From positions 233,117,035 through 233,181,034 of the forward strand of contig NC_057795.1 of the NCBI RefSeq assembly GCF_018294505.1: a stretch of DNA of 64,000 nt, written 5' to 3'. The notes beneath the pieces were generated by a model. It was not told the DNA's origin. It searched no databases and saw only the letters and a program-made list of their open reading frames with translations. Positions 1-10,982 of the stretch are shown piece after piece; positions within the stretch are counted from its first letter, which is position 1, and each line of letters begins with the position of its first letter. This DNA comes from Triticum aestivum (taxonomy: Eukaryota > Streptophyta > Magnoliopsida > Poales > Poaceae). The position numbers and the translations under genes are program-made.

Positions 1-765
1 CAAATGAACGAAGACGAAAGAGGGGATGCCTTCCCGGGGCATCCCCAAGCTTAGGCTTTTGGCTATCCTTGAATATATTAGGGTGCTATGGGCATCCCCA
101 AGCTTAGGCTCTTGCCACCCTTTATTCCATAGTCCATAAAATCTTTACCCAAAACTTGAAAACTTCACAACACAAAACTCAACAAGAAATCTTATAAGCT
201 CCGTTAGTGAAAGAAAACAAAACCACCACATAAGGTACTGTAATGAACTCATTCTTTATTTATTTTGGTGTTAAACCTACTGTATTCCAACTTCCTTATG
301 GTTTATAAACTAATTTACTAGCCATAGATGCATTGAAATAAGCAAACAACACACGAAAAACAGAATCTGTCAAAAATAGAACAGTCTGTAGCAGTCTATG
401 ACTAACGCAAACTTCTGGAACTCTAAAACTCCTGCCAAAATAGGAAGTCCTGGAAAATTTGTTTATTTAACATCAGAAAAAAGAATCAACGCAAAAGCAT
501 GTTCCTGTGATTTAACAAAATTATATACGTGCGTGCAAAGTTTCTGTTTTTCAACAGAATCAAATCAACTATCATCGTAGGTTACCCTATAGGTTCTACT
601 TGGCACAAACACTAATTAAAAGATAAAAACACATCTAAACAGAAGGTAGATGCAAGATTTATTACTAAACAGGAGCAAAAACAAAAAACATAAATAAAAT
701 TGGGTTGCCTCCCAACTAGCGCTATCGTTTAACACCCCTAGCTAGGCATAAAAGCAAAGATAGAT

Positions 766-1354
766 CTAAGTAGTACCATAATAATAAGATAGATCTTGAA
801 AGCTCATCTCATATTCTCTATGTTCGGCAGCAAGTTTTATTTGAGGCAAGCAAAAGTAATCAAAAGGGCTAAATTTAGTGGGACAAAGGTCCCCAAGATC
901 AATCGCAGGAGGAACGGGTTCCTCCTTTGGCCCTTCATAGTGCACAACTATTTCATCACTAAAAGCATTCTTTTGGCAAAATCTAGTGAGCCTATACTCA
1001 AGAGAGTATCCTATCTCATTGTTTCGAAGGGAAAAATCATTATTAAGCTCGTTAACGCAATCAACCAAGACATTGGCAGGAACCTTTTTTCTAAGGTTTT
1101 CATTAAAAGCAACATAGTCCGAAGAATGAAAATGCCTAAATTCCTCTTGATCATAGAGGATTGCCTCTATGGGAGGACGATCGGCGTCCACCCTATAGTG
1201 CGCAAAGATTTCTTTGGCCTCTCTTATGTTAAATCTAAACTCATGAGCCAAAAAGATAGTAACAACGCGTTTAATAGAAGAATGCTCAATATTGGAAAAT
1301 TCTAGAAAAATTCTTTGTATGCAAGGATGCATATGCATAAATTGTCTTTCAAGA
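766..1354 (-). pseudogene. gag-like ORF of the Sabrina/WHAM-type element, distal half
   Basis: The minus-strand frame is open from the insertion point at 1354 to a stop at 766-768, about 195 codons, without internal stops. It joins in frame with the ORF segment at 9821-10070 once the element at 1355-9820 and one copy of its target duplication are removed. I recognise no pol motif (no YMDD, no DDE, no zinc knuckle). It therefore fits the non-pol, gag-like ORF of non-autonomous Sabrina-type elements. Function is unknown. Confidence 0.55.
1350..1354. repeat. Target site duplication of the 1355-9820 element (left copy)
   Basis: CAAGA precedes the left LTR and CAAGC (9821-9825) follows the right LTR, so 4 of 5 bases match. 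One copy has probably mutated since insertion. The host reading frame is restored across this point, which supports these boundaries. Confidence 0.75.
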
Positions 1355-2359
1355 TGATGCGGAGCATCCTACGGTCATCACCATGTCAAGAGTCCGTTTG
1401 GCAAGTGACACGTGCGACCTCTACTTCTCATACATAAAGGTGAATCTTCTACTTTACACGTGCTCACTTGACCCCTTCGAGGATGGTATACTACTTGATA
1501 CTTCTCCCGTGTGCATGCATAGGTATTGTCGGAACTTCACGGATGTCAAGGAGGAGTGCAAGCGCCAAGGAACGACTACACCATCCGCGAGGGAGGCATG
1601 GAAGAGAAGATGGAAGAAATGGAGCTGCTACGATCTACAGCCACCGGACGTCCGACGCCTGGAGCTCCAGCCAGCCCAAAAGTGCAACCGACGAAAGCTA
1701 CAGCGGCCGGACGACCGACGAACGCCGGACGTCCGACAAGTCCCAGCGCACGGACAACCGACACCGACCGAACGACCGGTGCCACGGCGACAGAACAATA
1801 TTTACGGAAGTCCGAAGACTTCCGAACGTCCGGACCGTCCCGAGCTTCAGTACGTCCGACGCCTGTGTGCACAGCCGCGGGCCTTTGGCCTTGTATCCCT
1901 CTCCCACTTACCCCTTCGTGGCTTAGACTATAAATAGACCACCTCCACCTCCTTTCTAGGGTTAGCAAATATGATAGCTCATTCTTAGGTGAGCTTTTCT
2001 CCTATCTCTACTCTTGAGAGAGAGAGAGACTACCACTCCATTGGAGGCCAAGACCTCCATCTAGGAGAAGATCCCACGGGATATCATCAAGACCCCCCTC
2101 GTGGAAAGATCCGTCTAGGATATCGTCAAGACCTCATCTCCTCTTGGGTTTGAGATGAACTTTACCTTGTATCTTTCCCTTTGTTTTTCATGTACCTTGT
2201 GACCTTGTGTGTTTGATTGTCTAGTGGATGTGTGATCGGATTTGTCCTTGAGTGTTTCCCCTTGTGATTTCTCCACGTTTTTCCCGTGTTCTTCATGCTC
2301 TTCGAGGGATCCCACTCCAAACGTGAAAGATCGGTCTACACCGGGTTTGCCCCGTATCA
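1355..2359 (+). repeat. Left LTR of the gag-only element
   Basis: Matches 8799-9820 over its whole length, with terminal TG and CA. It differs from the right LTR by point changes, a shorter CCGGACG-type stretch (about 18 bp missing near 1645) and a longer GA microsatellite (about 2018-2030). The 1650-1860 stretch is crowded with GGACGTCCG and GGACGACCG motifs. High similarity of the two LTRs suggests a fairly recent insertion. Confidence 0.92.
1929..1936 (+). promoter_or_regulatory. TATA box in the left LTR
   Basis: TATAAATA sits about 570 bp into the LTR and is conserved at 9391-9398 in the right LTR. A TATA box at this place would mark the U3/R boundary and start of the genomic RNA. This is inferred from position and match only. 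Confidence 0.6.
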
Positions 2360-2361
2360 TA

Positions 2362-2375
2362 TGGTATCATGAGCC
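2362..2375 (+). other. Primer binding site, initiator Met tRNA type
   Basis: TGGTATCATGAGCC begins 2 bp after the LTR. It matches the usual TGGTATCAGAGC-type site with one extra base. It would prime minus-strand DNA synthesis. Confidence 0.75.
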
Positions 2376-4207
2376 ACGTTGATCATGTATTTGGAGTCCC
2401 TCCCACCGTTTTCTAGCCTTCTTTTGCTTGATTTCGTCCTAAAATTCGAAAATCCCCACCAAAAATAGCCCCAATTTTTTTTGTGATTTGTTGGTTTTGA
2501 TGATGTTTTGTTGATTTTGATCCGTGGATTTGCTTGGTTTCAAGTGGATCTAGCATCTTCCCAAGTTTCCTCATCTTTCATCCACGAAATCCCGCGAATT
2601 TTGACCCTAAAATCTCTATTTTCCGCCCAAAATCGCGTCCTCGAACTCGCATCTCGCGTTGACCCCGACCCCCCAGACGACCGGCGTTTTACGGACGTCC
2701 GGAGCCCCAGGAACGACCGGACGTCCGACCTTTTCCGGACGACCGGAACACCTAACCCGAACCAAATTTACAGATTTCCGACTTTCCCGGACGTCCGACG
2801 CCCCGGACATCCGACCTTTCCGGACGTCCGTAACCTGTAGGTTTTGACTTCGGCTGATTCTTTTTTCGGCCATAACTAATTCATCCGAATTCCGATTTTG
2901 ACGTTCTTTAGCTCGTTTTGAAGCTCTTGACATCCCCCTTCCCACAAAAATACTACCAATACCATTTGACTCCATCAAAGTTTTGAAAATTTGGCAAGTT
3001 TGCCTAGGCCCTCCACCATATCATCCGCATAGCTATCACCGACTTCCGCAACCTAACCCATTTTGTTCACCATAGCATTAGTGGTTGCTTGAGTAGTGAT
3101 TCGAGTCTCCTAAGGTGTTTCGGCTACTTAGGGACAATTGCTTCTTCATCAACCACTACCACCACTTCCGCATTGCCAAGTGCAAACCTCAACCGCTTTC
3201 TGCTACTACCATTTGGCATTTGCCTATGAGATTTTGAGTTTATGGTTTTTCCGTTTCCTAGGGTGTTTCGGCTAACTAGGAACGGGTCGACATCGGCAAC
3301 ACCGCCTCTCATCATCACCAAGGACGGTAACCTCGACGACACCATTGTATATTCCCTTGCAATTGCATTGTTAACCCCTAGCCCATTTTGCGTCACTTGC
3401 CTATCGAGACTAGCCATTTGAGTATTGCCGGGCCACGTTACTTGTGCACATTAGTGATCTACACCATCCATTGCATACATATCATATCATATTGGTATCA
3501 TATCTTGTGTCACAAGTTTGTTCCCGTGCATATACACAATTGCTATCTTGGTTTGTGCATTGTGCAAAATTGGCCATACAAAAAAAAAGAAAGAGAATAA
3601 GCTTTTAAGCAAAGAAAAAGAGTGAGCAAAGAGCTTGTAAGCAATAGCCATAGCATCAAAATATATCATATGGTATCATATTTTATCATCTTGGATCATT
3701 GTGTGAGAAACACCGGGAACCATACATACATAGCATACTTGGGATAGAACGTTTATCCATTTTGCATCTTATATGTTGTGCACAAGTGTCGTATCCGCCT
3801 ATTGAGCAATCGTGCTAGCGTCTCTCTTGAGTTGTGAAACACGAGCGTTTTCTGTGGATTCCACATTTTGTGCTCATTCCTTGGTTGCACGACCCCATTT
3901 TATCTATCCCTGTGTGTGTCTCCGTGTACCACATATTGCTATTGGTCTACTTGTTTCACTTGCGAATTTGTGAATCTCTTTCAACATTATTGACTCTTGC
4001 TAACATTTTGCATCAAATTTTTGTGCCAATATCCTCACCGAGCTCTACCATAAGCTTTACTTGATAGGTGTGAGTGAACAAGTCCGGTACCAATTCCACT
4101 ATTCTTTCATCTCACATTGAGTGAAACGGGATACATCCTCAACTTTGGGAAAATGTAACTTGGTATTGTTTATCTCATTTCCTACTCACCTCTACTCGAG
4201 TCTTGTG
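2376..4207 (+). other. Untranslated leader of the gag-only element
   Basis: About 1.8 kb without a convincing ORF. A second cluster of CGGACGTCCG / CGGACGACCG motifs lies at 2670-2830, echoing the LTR. The region from about 3430 to 4200 is AT-rich. Confidence 0.6.
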
Positions 4208-6037
4208 ATGGATAGGCAAGGCATTTCATCTTCGGTCTACAACAACAACGACGAGTTCGATGCCACGAACAACAACTACGACACCAAGATGCAAGCTCAA
4301 ATGGAGGAGATCAAAGCCCTCATCAAGTCCTACAAGCGATCTTCCTCATCTTCGAGAAGACGCTCAAGAGCACATGCTTCCGAGCTACCATCTCCGGCAA
4401 GATCACATCAGCATCGACACCATCACCAACAACAACGTGAAGGTCAAGAGCTCAACACCAACTACCGCTCAACGACTTCACCATCTCCCTTGGCATCTCC
4501 GCCAAGCGATTTCAAGGCATCTTCGCCTACGGACATACGGCATCTTCGCCAACAAGCACCCCAAGACTACGCTCAAGAGAAGCTCCCCAAGCTCAAGTCC
4601 ACGACTTCTACAAGCTACTACGACCTCGACATCGACCACGCGATTCCTTTCTATGGGACCCACGAACCCGAGGAGTATCTCGAGTGGGAGCGCTTAATGG
4701 ACGACTACCTCAAGCTACATCAAGTTCCTCCCGAAGATCAAGTGAAGTGCGCCACAAGAAACTTCCATGACTACGCCTCGTCTTGGTGGCTTCACACACC
4801 TTCGGAGTACTACGACATGAGTTGGCCCAAGACGAAGAGAGCTTTGCGGCGAGAGTTTGTGCCTCCAACCTACACGGAACAACTTCGACGCCAATTGGAG
4901 AACACCACCCAAGGAACTAAGTCCATCGACAAGTACTTCAAGGAGATGAAGATTGCCTTGCGACGAGCCGGCATGGATGACCCCATTTCGATGAAGTTCC
5001 ACTTCATGATGGGATTGAACAATGACATCTACAAGACTATCTTCCTCGAGAACTACAAGTCCATCAATGACTACTACATTGGTGCTCTCAAGGCGGAACA
5101 AGTACTCATGAAGGCCAAGGCTTCTCCACCCCAAGCACACTTCACGGCGACCAAGCTCTACGACTATGAGCATGAGGATAGTACCACCAAGATGTCCAAG
5201 CCCGACGAGCTCCACGACGATGCTCCCAAGTTCGACTTCACCGCCATCCCTCTTTGTGGCATTGATGATGCCGAGTCTACTTTGACTCTTTTTCAAGACG
5301 GTGCAGCGATGAGTACGACTACGGAGACCTTCAAGGACCAAGCTTTGGAGGCAAGCGACAAGGTGGCGAGCAAGGATGATGCTTCCATCTTAGGAGGCGA
5401 GAGTGATGATGTGCCATCTTCGGCCTTCATCCACGGCAATGATGACCAGATGACCGAGCAGGGGATTTTCCCTTCGTTCATGGTGGAAAACGATGATGTG
5501 CCATCTTTGGCCTTCATCCACGGCGACAACGACGAGATGGTTGAGCATGGGATTTTCCCTTCGACCACGGCGACATACGATGACTTGTGTGACTTTTGCC
5601 ACCATATTGAGAGTGAGAGTGACTTCACCACTAGCCCCATATATGATGAGTTGCCACAAATCCCATGTGAGGAGAGCCACAACCCCCACCACTTGAGTGA
5701 GATGAGTGACACCACCATACGTGACTTTGAGTGCACCTATTTTGAGGGAGTGAGTGAACCACCACATAGAGAGAGTGAGATAGTTGATAGGTCATGTGAG
5801 GCCACTTTCAACACTAACGCCTTGACCTCTACCTCTATTGTGTCTTCTCATTTGGTGCTAGGTCCCATTTATGATGACGCGCCGGTCCTCGACAATTTCG
5901 TCCTCCCTTTGGACAAGACGATGGCCATGGTGGAACATGATGCACCCCCACACGGTTCCATCAAGATGAAGATAACCACCATTTGGTCTTTCCCACCTCA
6001 CCTACACCACTTGAGTGGAATGAACAAGGTAATATAG
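4208..6037 (+). CDS. Gag protein of the gag-only element
   Basis: I chose the ATG at 4208; the frame is open a little upstream (from 4121) but without a better ATG. The N-terminal ~130 residues are basic and Ser/Gln/His-rich. Residues ~145-305 form a retrotransposon gag domain, with the motif IPFYGTHEPEEYLEWE, a Trp-Trp pair (SSWWLHTP) and the TEQLRRQLENTTQGTKSIDKY region. The rest is acidic and low-complexity, with an 87-bp in-frame duplication and repeated PIYDE/PIYDD motifs. No zinc knuckle is seen. It should form the particle that packages the RNA. The end overlaps the next frame by 55 bp, in the -1 phase. Confidence 0.82.
   Translation: MDRQGISSSVYNNNDEFDATNNNYDTKMQAQMEEIKALIKSYKRSSSSSRRRSRAHASELPSPARSHQHRHHHQQQREGQELNTNYRSTTSPSPLASPPSDFKASSPTDIRHLRQQAPQDYAQEKLPKLKSTTSTSYYDLDIDHAIPFYGTHEPEEYLEWERLMDDYLKLHQVPPEDQVKCATRNFHDYASSWWLHTPSEYYDMSWPKTKRALRREFVPPTYTEQLRRQLENTTQGTKSIDKYFKEMKIALRRAGMDDPISMKFHFMMGLNNDIYKTIFLENYKSINDYYIGALKAEQVLMKAKASPPQAHFTATKLYDYEHEDSTTKMSKPDELHDDAPKFDFTAIPLCGIDDAESTLTLFQDGAAMSTTTETFKDQALEASDKVASKDDASILGGESDDVPSSAFIHGNDDQMTEQGIFPSFMVENDDVPSLAFIHGDNDEMVEHGIFPSTTATYDDLCDFCHHIESESDFTTSPIYDELPQIPCEESHNPHHLSEMSDTTIRDFECTYFEGVSEPPHRESEIVDRSCEATFNTNALTSTSIVSSHLVLGPIYDDAPVLDNFVLPLDKTMAMVEHDAPPHGSIKMKITTIWSFPPHLHHLSGMNKVI
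5405..5578 (+). repeat. 87-bp in-frame tandem duplication inside gag
   Basis: Copies at 5405-5491 and 5492-5578 encode related 29-residue units beginning DDVPS and ending at or near GIFPS. They have diverged by several bases but stay in frame. Confidence 0.85.
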
Positions 6038-9000
6038 GTGAAGGTGATGCTCTAGTCCCACTAGTGGACATTCTTGACATTGATTGCTTGCATGATGTTG
6101 ATCCACCTAGTACCTTGCTTCATGCTAGTACGATTTCCCCATGCGATGATTTGCCCATTTATGATGAGTTTGATGATTGTCATGTGGACTCTATTAGTTG
6201 TGATGCCATGTTACATAGGATTTCTTGTGACAATTCTTTAGGTCACATCATGTTTGCTAATTTGCTTGACTTGTCATATGCTATGCATGAGATCAACCAT
6301 ATGTCTTATTTGCAATATCTTCATAGTGACTATGCATATGCCATTAAAATAAACCCAGTTTGCACATATGGCATAGATGACAAGCCCATGGTTATTGGCA
6401 TTTGTTTTTCTTGTGATGATATTGATACGCTCCCTTTGCATCATTTATCTCATATGCCATGCCATGACCATCTAGCTTCGGATATGCATTGTTTTGGATG
6501 TTGTCCATTTTCTCCATATGATGTTTCCAATGTTGTTCATGAGGAGACCCCCATAGTTTCCACATACATGTTAGGAGATTTTGATACATCCCATCCATTG
6601 CATGATCCCAATAATTATGTGCACAATATGTTTCCCTTGAATGAAAATGCTTTTGATGTGCCATATACTTGCATTCTCAATTTATGTCTCCATCGTGTCA
6701 TACATAATAACTATTCTTTCATGATGGATGACATGTTCATATACCATGCATCAAATTTCTTTGAGCCATGCTCATCTTGTGCTAACTCTAATGTGCACAT
6801 ACACATCATGATGGATGATGTGTACATTTACCACGCACACAATTTCTTTGGTTTGTGTCTCTTTTGTGTAGGTACCCATGAATACTTGTCAACCTCGCAA
6901 TCCCACGAGTTGACAAAACGAGCTCTAGAGAGCAACGATGATTTGGGATCCCATGGATTGTCTTTCCCACCGCTCTCTTTGCACAAATACTTCGCGCATT
7001 CATTCTACATGGCCCTCACTTGGCTATGGGTTATTGTTCATTACATATCATATGCCCATCTTGCCATGTTCACTTTGCATGATATGCTCATTCCTATGCC
7101 TTTGACATGCATTTGTGACCCATGCTTTGCATTACACATGATGATTGATTCTAGTACTTGTATGTGTATTTGCAAGCTTGGTGGAGATATTGCTTGTTCT
7201 TGCCATGCTCCTTTTGTGCACCATTCCTATGATGATACTTCCATCTTGCTTCATGTTCGTGCTTGCGATATGTGATGTGCACTCCCTATGCCTACTATTT
7301 GCTCACATGACATGATTGCCATGATTTATTATAGTCTGTTGCATCTTCACTCCACTAGTTTGCACAACTTGATTACTATGCTTGCTTATGTTGCATCACC
7401 AATGACTCATACTTGCTCATTTCATGCGGTTGATGACAACCATCTATATGCTTTGCACATGATTCATATTGTTTCTTGTCACATATCTCCATATGTTGCC
7501 TCTCTCATGCTAGATTTGCCATGTATTGAGTGCAACCATGCTATTAGTATTGCTCATGAGTTTGCCCCCATAGCATTCTCACATATGTTTGGAGATTTTG
7601 ACATAATTCTTGTGAAGCATGATTGTCTTACTTCTTTGCACCATATACCTAGTGCCATGAATATTGCCATTGTTGCATCATATTATTCATGCACTTGTGC
7701 TTCTAATGGTTTTGTGCAAAAGATGAGAACCATCATGATGGATGATGTGTTTGTCTACCATGCACATACTTTCTTTGTTTTGTTTTGTGCATGTGTAGGA
7801 CACTTGGACTTTGCGTCGACTTCCACTTCATGTGAGTTGACCATTCGAGCTCGTGAGAGCGAGCCTCTTACAATCTACCATGACTCGCTTCTACACCACA
7901 TTTGCTTCCACTTTGGCATTGTGAAGAATGCACAAGTACACACTTTCAAGGTGACATCCTTATTGAGCTTGGATATTGTGGATCATACTTCATGTGTTGC
8001 TTGCACCATTTGCACGCATGTTCGAGATATTGCTTTCACCCATGATTGCCACATTTCCATGCTTCATGATATATATACCTTGTGTGTTGCATCCAATTCT
8101 TGGACTACTTGCTACTATCATATTGTTGGTTGCACCAATATCATTTCTTCACATATGCCATGTCCCTTTACTTGTCACATGATTCACTTGATTGCTTCAC
8201 ACATGATGAACAATTGCTCTTTCTATTGTGTTGAGTGCCACACTATATTCACTACACCCTATGCACGTTATGCTTGGATTGTCTTCCACTTGACCCATGT
8301 GTTTAGACACTTCATTTTATTTGGTGTTGTGAATACTTCCTATGCCTTCCATAGACCTTTCATTGAGCAATTTGTGAATGCTTGCTATGACCTCGAGGTA
8401 GATGCTTATTCTCTTGTCACACATATTTGCATCTCTACCTCACATTTGCATACTTGTCCACACGATATTTTTGCTTGTGCTCGATTGCTATGCTTACATG
8501 CCATGTCACAATCCTTTGTCACACCCGATGCTATACTTGATGACAACACTTGTTTGGTGAATCACCTCTTGAATGATTGGTTTTGCACTACCGCTAACCA
8601 CATTTGTTTTTCCAAGTGTTTGTTGTTCTTGCTTCTTTTGAAGGAATCACTAGACGGTGCGACATTGGAGAGTGCCCATTTCGAGTTTCAAGATGATGAG
8701 TGCTTGGTGACCGACCACTTCGACACGGAACCACCATCTCTTTCCCATGGTGATTTGGTTTTCGATCCGAGGTTGGATCTTTTCCAAGGGGGAGGGGATG
8801 ATGCGGAGCATCCTACGGTCATCACCATGTCAAGAGTCCGTTTGGCAAGTGACACGTGTGACCTCTACTTCTCATACATAAAGGTGAATCTTCTCCTTTA
8901 CACGTGCTCACTTGACCCCTTCGAGGATGGTATACTACTTGACACTTCTCCCGTGTGCATGCATAGGTATTGTCGGAGCTTCACGGATGTCAAGGAGGAG

Positions 9001-9117
9001 TGCAAGCGCCAAGGAACGACTACACCATCCGCGAGGGAGGCATGGAAGAGAAGACGAAAGAAATGGAGCTGCTACGATCTACAACCACCGGACGACCGGA
9101 CAACGCCGGACGTCTGA
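5983..9117 (+). pseudogene. Long Cys/His/Met-rich second ORF of the gag-only element
   Basis: This frame is open from 5983 to 9117 apart from one TGA at 7273-7275, and it runs through the polypurine tract into the right LTR. It overlaps gag by 55 bp in the -1 phase. It is therefore either a gag extension separated by an indel or a product of frameshifting. The translation is rich in Cys, His, Met, Asp and Ser. It has three copies of a module starting MMDD(M/V)(F/Y)(I/V)YHA followed by FF (about 6720, 6810, 7737). No known enzyme motif is visible. About 1000 codons with one stop suggest it was translated until recently. Function unknown. Confidence 0.6.
8786..8798 (+). other. Polypurine tract of the gag-only element
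   Basis: A purine-only run (AAGGGGGAGGGGA) directly abuts the right LTR start at 8799, as needed for plus-strand priming. Confidence 0.85.
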
Positions 9118-9820
9118 CGCCTCGAGCTCCAGCCAGCCCAAAAGTCCAACCGACGAAATCTACAGCGGCCGGACGACCGACGAACACTGGATGTCCGACA
9201 AGTCCCAGCGCACGGACGACCGACACCGACCGGATGACCGGTGCCACGGCAACAGAACAATATTTACGGAAGTCCGAAGACTTCCGGACGTCCGAACCGT
9301 CCCGAGCTTCCGAACATCCGACGCCTGTGTGCACAGCCGCGGGCCTTTGGCCTTGTATCCCTCTCCCACTTACCGCTTCGTGGCTTAGACTATAAATAGA
9401 CCAACTCCACCTCCTTTCTAGGGTTAGCAAATATGATAGCTCATTCTTAGGTGAGCTTTGCTCCTACCTCTACTCTTGAGAGAGAGAGACTACCACTCCA
9501 TTGGAGGCCAAGACCTCCATCTAGGAGAAGATCCCATGGGATATCATCAAGACCCCCCTCGTGGGAAGATCCGTCTAGGATATCGTCAAGACCTCATCTC
9601 CTCTTGGGTTTGAGATGAACTTTACCTTGTATCTTTCCCTTTGTTGTTCATGTACCTTGTGACCTTGTGTGTTTGATTGTCTAGTGGATGTGTGATCGGA
9701 TTTGTCCTTGATTGTTTCCCATTGTGATTTCTCCCCGTTCTTCCCCGTGTTCTTCGTGCTCTTCGAGGGATCCCACTCCAAACGTGAAAGATCGGCCTAC
9801 ACCGGGTTTGCCCCGTATCA
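8799..9820 (+). repeat. Right LTR of the gag-only element
   Basis: Counterpart of 1355-2359. Starts TGATGCGGAG and ends CCCGTATCA. Carries the TATAAATA box at 9391-9398 and the same GGACGTCCG-rich block at about 9085-9320. It is 17 bp longer overall, mainly from an extra CCGGACAACG-type unit near 9095. Confidence 0.92.
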
Positions 9821-10070
9821 CAAGCTCAACTACAAGCATAGTGATGGCATCCACAAGACTACTGGTTCGATGAAGAATAGAACCACCCATGGAAGGTAAA
9901 GCACCGGCACAAGTAAAGAAATCCTAAATAACAACCTTTCCAATGATATTACCACTACCAATTCGAAACTTTTTAGTATGTAAGATAGGGGGTTCATTGG
10001 TCGGAGCCTCGAGATTTTCCATGTTATCATTATTGTCCATATTGACGATAATCTCCCCAATTTCAGACAT
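9821..10070 (-). pseudogene. gag-like ORF of the Sabrina/WHAM-type element, N-terminal part
   Basis: The ATG at 10070 opens a frame beginning MSEIGEIIVNMDNN. A single TAG stop lies at 9924-9926 after 48 codons, and the frame then continues to the insertion point at 9821. Removing the inserted element and one target duplication restores the frame into 1354-766. One premature stop plus one insertion make it non-functional here. Confidence 0.6.
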
Positions 10071-10264
10071 AGCGGCAAATAAAAGCAAGGTGGAAAAAAT
10101 GAGCGAAAGAGAGAGGAGGAGATTGGGAAAGAGATGGCGAATAAAACGACAAGGGGGAAGTGGGGGAGAGGAAAACGAGAGGCAAATGGCAAATAATGTA
10201 AATGCAAGGGAGATGGGTTTGTGATGGGTACTCGGTATGTCTTGACTTGATCGAAGACCTCCCC

Positions 10265-10280
10265 GGCAACGGCGCCAGAA
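10265..10280 (-). other. Primer binding site of the Sabrina/WHAM-type element
   Basis: On the minus strand the sequence reads TTCTGGCGCCGTTGCC, eight bases inside the LTR end at 10289. TGGCGCCGTTGCC is the primer site usual for this group of Triticeae gypsy elements. Confidence 0.75.
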
Positions 10281-10982
10281 GTCCTTCTTGCTACGTCTTG
10301 AGCTTGCGTTGGTTTTCCTCGAAGAGGAGAGGGTGATGCAGCGATAGTAGCGTAAGTATTTCCCTCAGTTTTTGAGAACCAAGGTATCAGTCCAGTAGGA
10401 GGCTCCTCAAAAGTCCCACGCACCTACACAAACAAACTAAGAACTCGCAACCAACTCAATAAAGGGGTTGTCAATCCCTTCACGGCCACTTGCGAAAGTG
10501 AGATCTAATAAAGATAGTATGATAAGCTAAATATATTTTTGGTATTTTATAATATAGATGCAAAAACTAAAGATGCAAATAAAAGTAAATTGAAAGCAAA
10601 TATGATAAGAGATAGACCCGGGGGCCATAGGTTTCACTAGAGGCTTCTCTCAAGATAGCATAAGTATTACGGTGGGTGAACAAATTATTGTCAAGCAATT
10701 GATAGAAAAGCGCATAGTTATGAGATTATCTAGGCATGATCATGTATAGAGGCATCATGTCCATAACAAGTAGACCTACTCCTGCCTGCATCTACTACTA
10801 TTACTCCACACATCGACCGACTCCTGCCTGCATCTAGACTATTAAGTTCATAAGAACAGAGTAACGCATTAAGCAAGATGACATGATGTAGAGGGATAAA
10901 CTCATGCAATATGATATAAACCCCATCTTGTTATCCTCGATGGCAACAATACAATACGTGCCTTGCAACCCTTTCTGTCACT

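Larger units (their letters stand above)
1..1354 (-). mobile_element. Sabrina/WHAM-type gypsy element, internal region (distal part)
   Basis: This is the internal region of a minus-strand LTR element whose 5' LTR is at 10289-12072; the two parts are separated by the element inserted at 1355-9820. Positions 1-765 are non-coding. They contain a segment (about 695-755) reading 'ggttgcctcccaactagcgc', followed by the gctaggcata-type string I associate with Sabrina/WHAM internal DNA. A short direct repeat 'gcatccccaagcttaggct' occurs at about 41-57 and 91-108. The element continues past the left edge, so its 3' LTR is not seen. The family name is from memory of the repeat style; orientation and continuity with 9821-10288 are read from the sequence. 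Confidence 0.7.
1355..9820 (+). mobile_element. Complete LTR retrotransposon with gag but no pol (non-autonomous)
   Basis: About 8.5 kb, bounded by two near-identical LTRs (1355-2359 and 8799-9820). The order is LTR, iMet-type primer site, ~1.8-kb leader, gag ORF, long second reading frame, purine tract, LTR. The LTRs begin TGATGCGGAG and end CCCGTATCA, and a near-perfect 5-bp duplication flanks the element. No reverse transcriptase, RNase H, integrase or aspartic protease motif is visible in any frame. It would need proteins supplied by another element. The gag domain suggests the Ty3/gypsy superfamily. I do not assign a family name. Confidence 0.9.
9821..10288 (-). mobile_element. Sabrina/WHAM-type gypsy element, internal region (5' part)
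   Basis: This joins the 5' LTR at 10289-12072 to the interrupted internal region. It holds the primer site (10265-10280), an untranslated leader and the start of the gag-like ORF (ATG at 10070). Confidence 0.75.

Noticed and set aside
1383..1937. Overlapping ORFs in several frames within the LTR (also 8912-9430)
   Set aside because: They lie wholly inside duplicated LTR sequence, are Arg/Pro/Thr-rich because of the CGGACG motifs, and are open in many frames at once. This is a composition effect, not coding.
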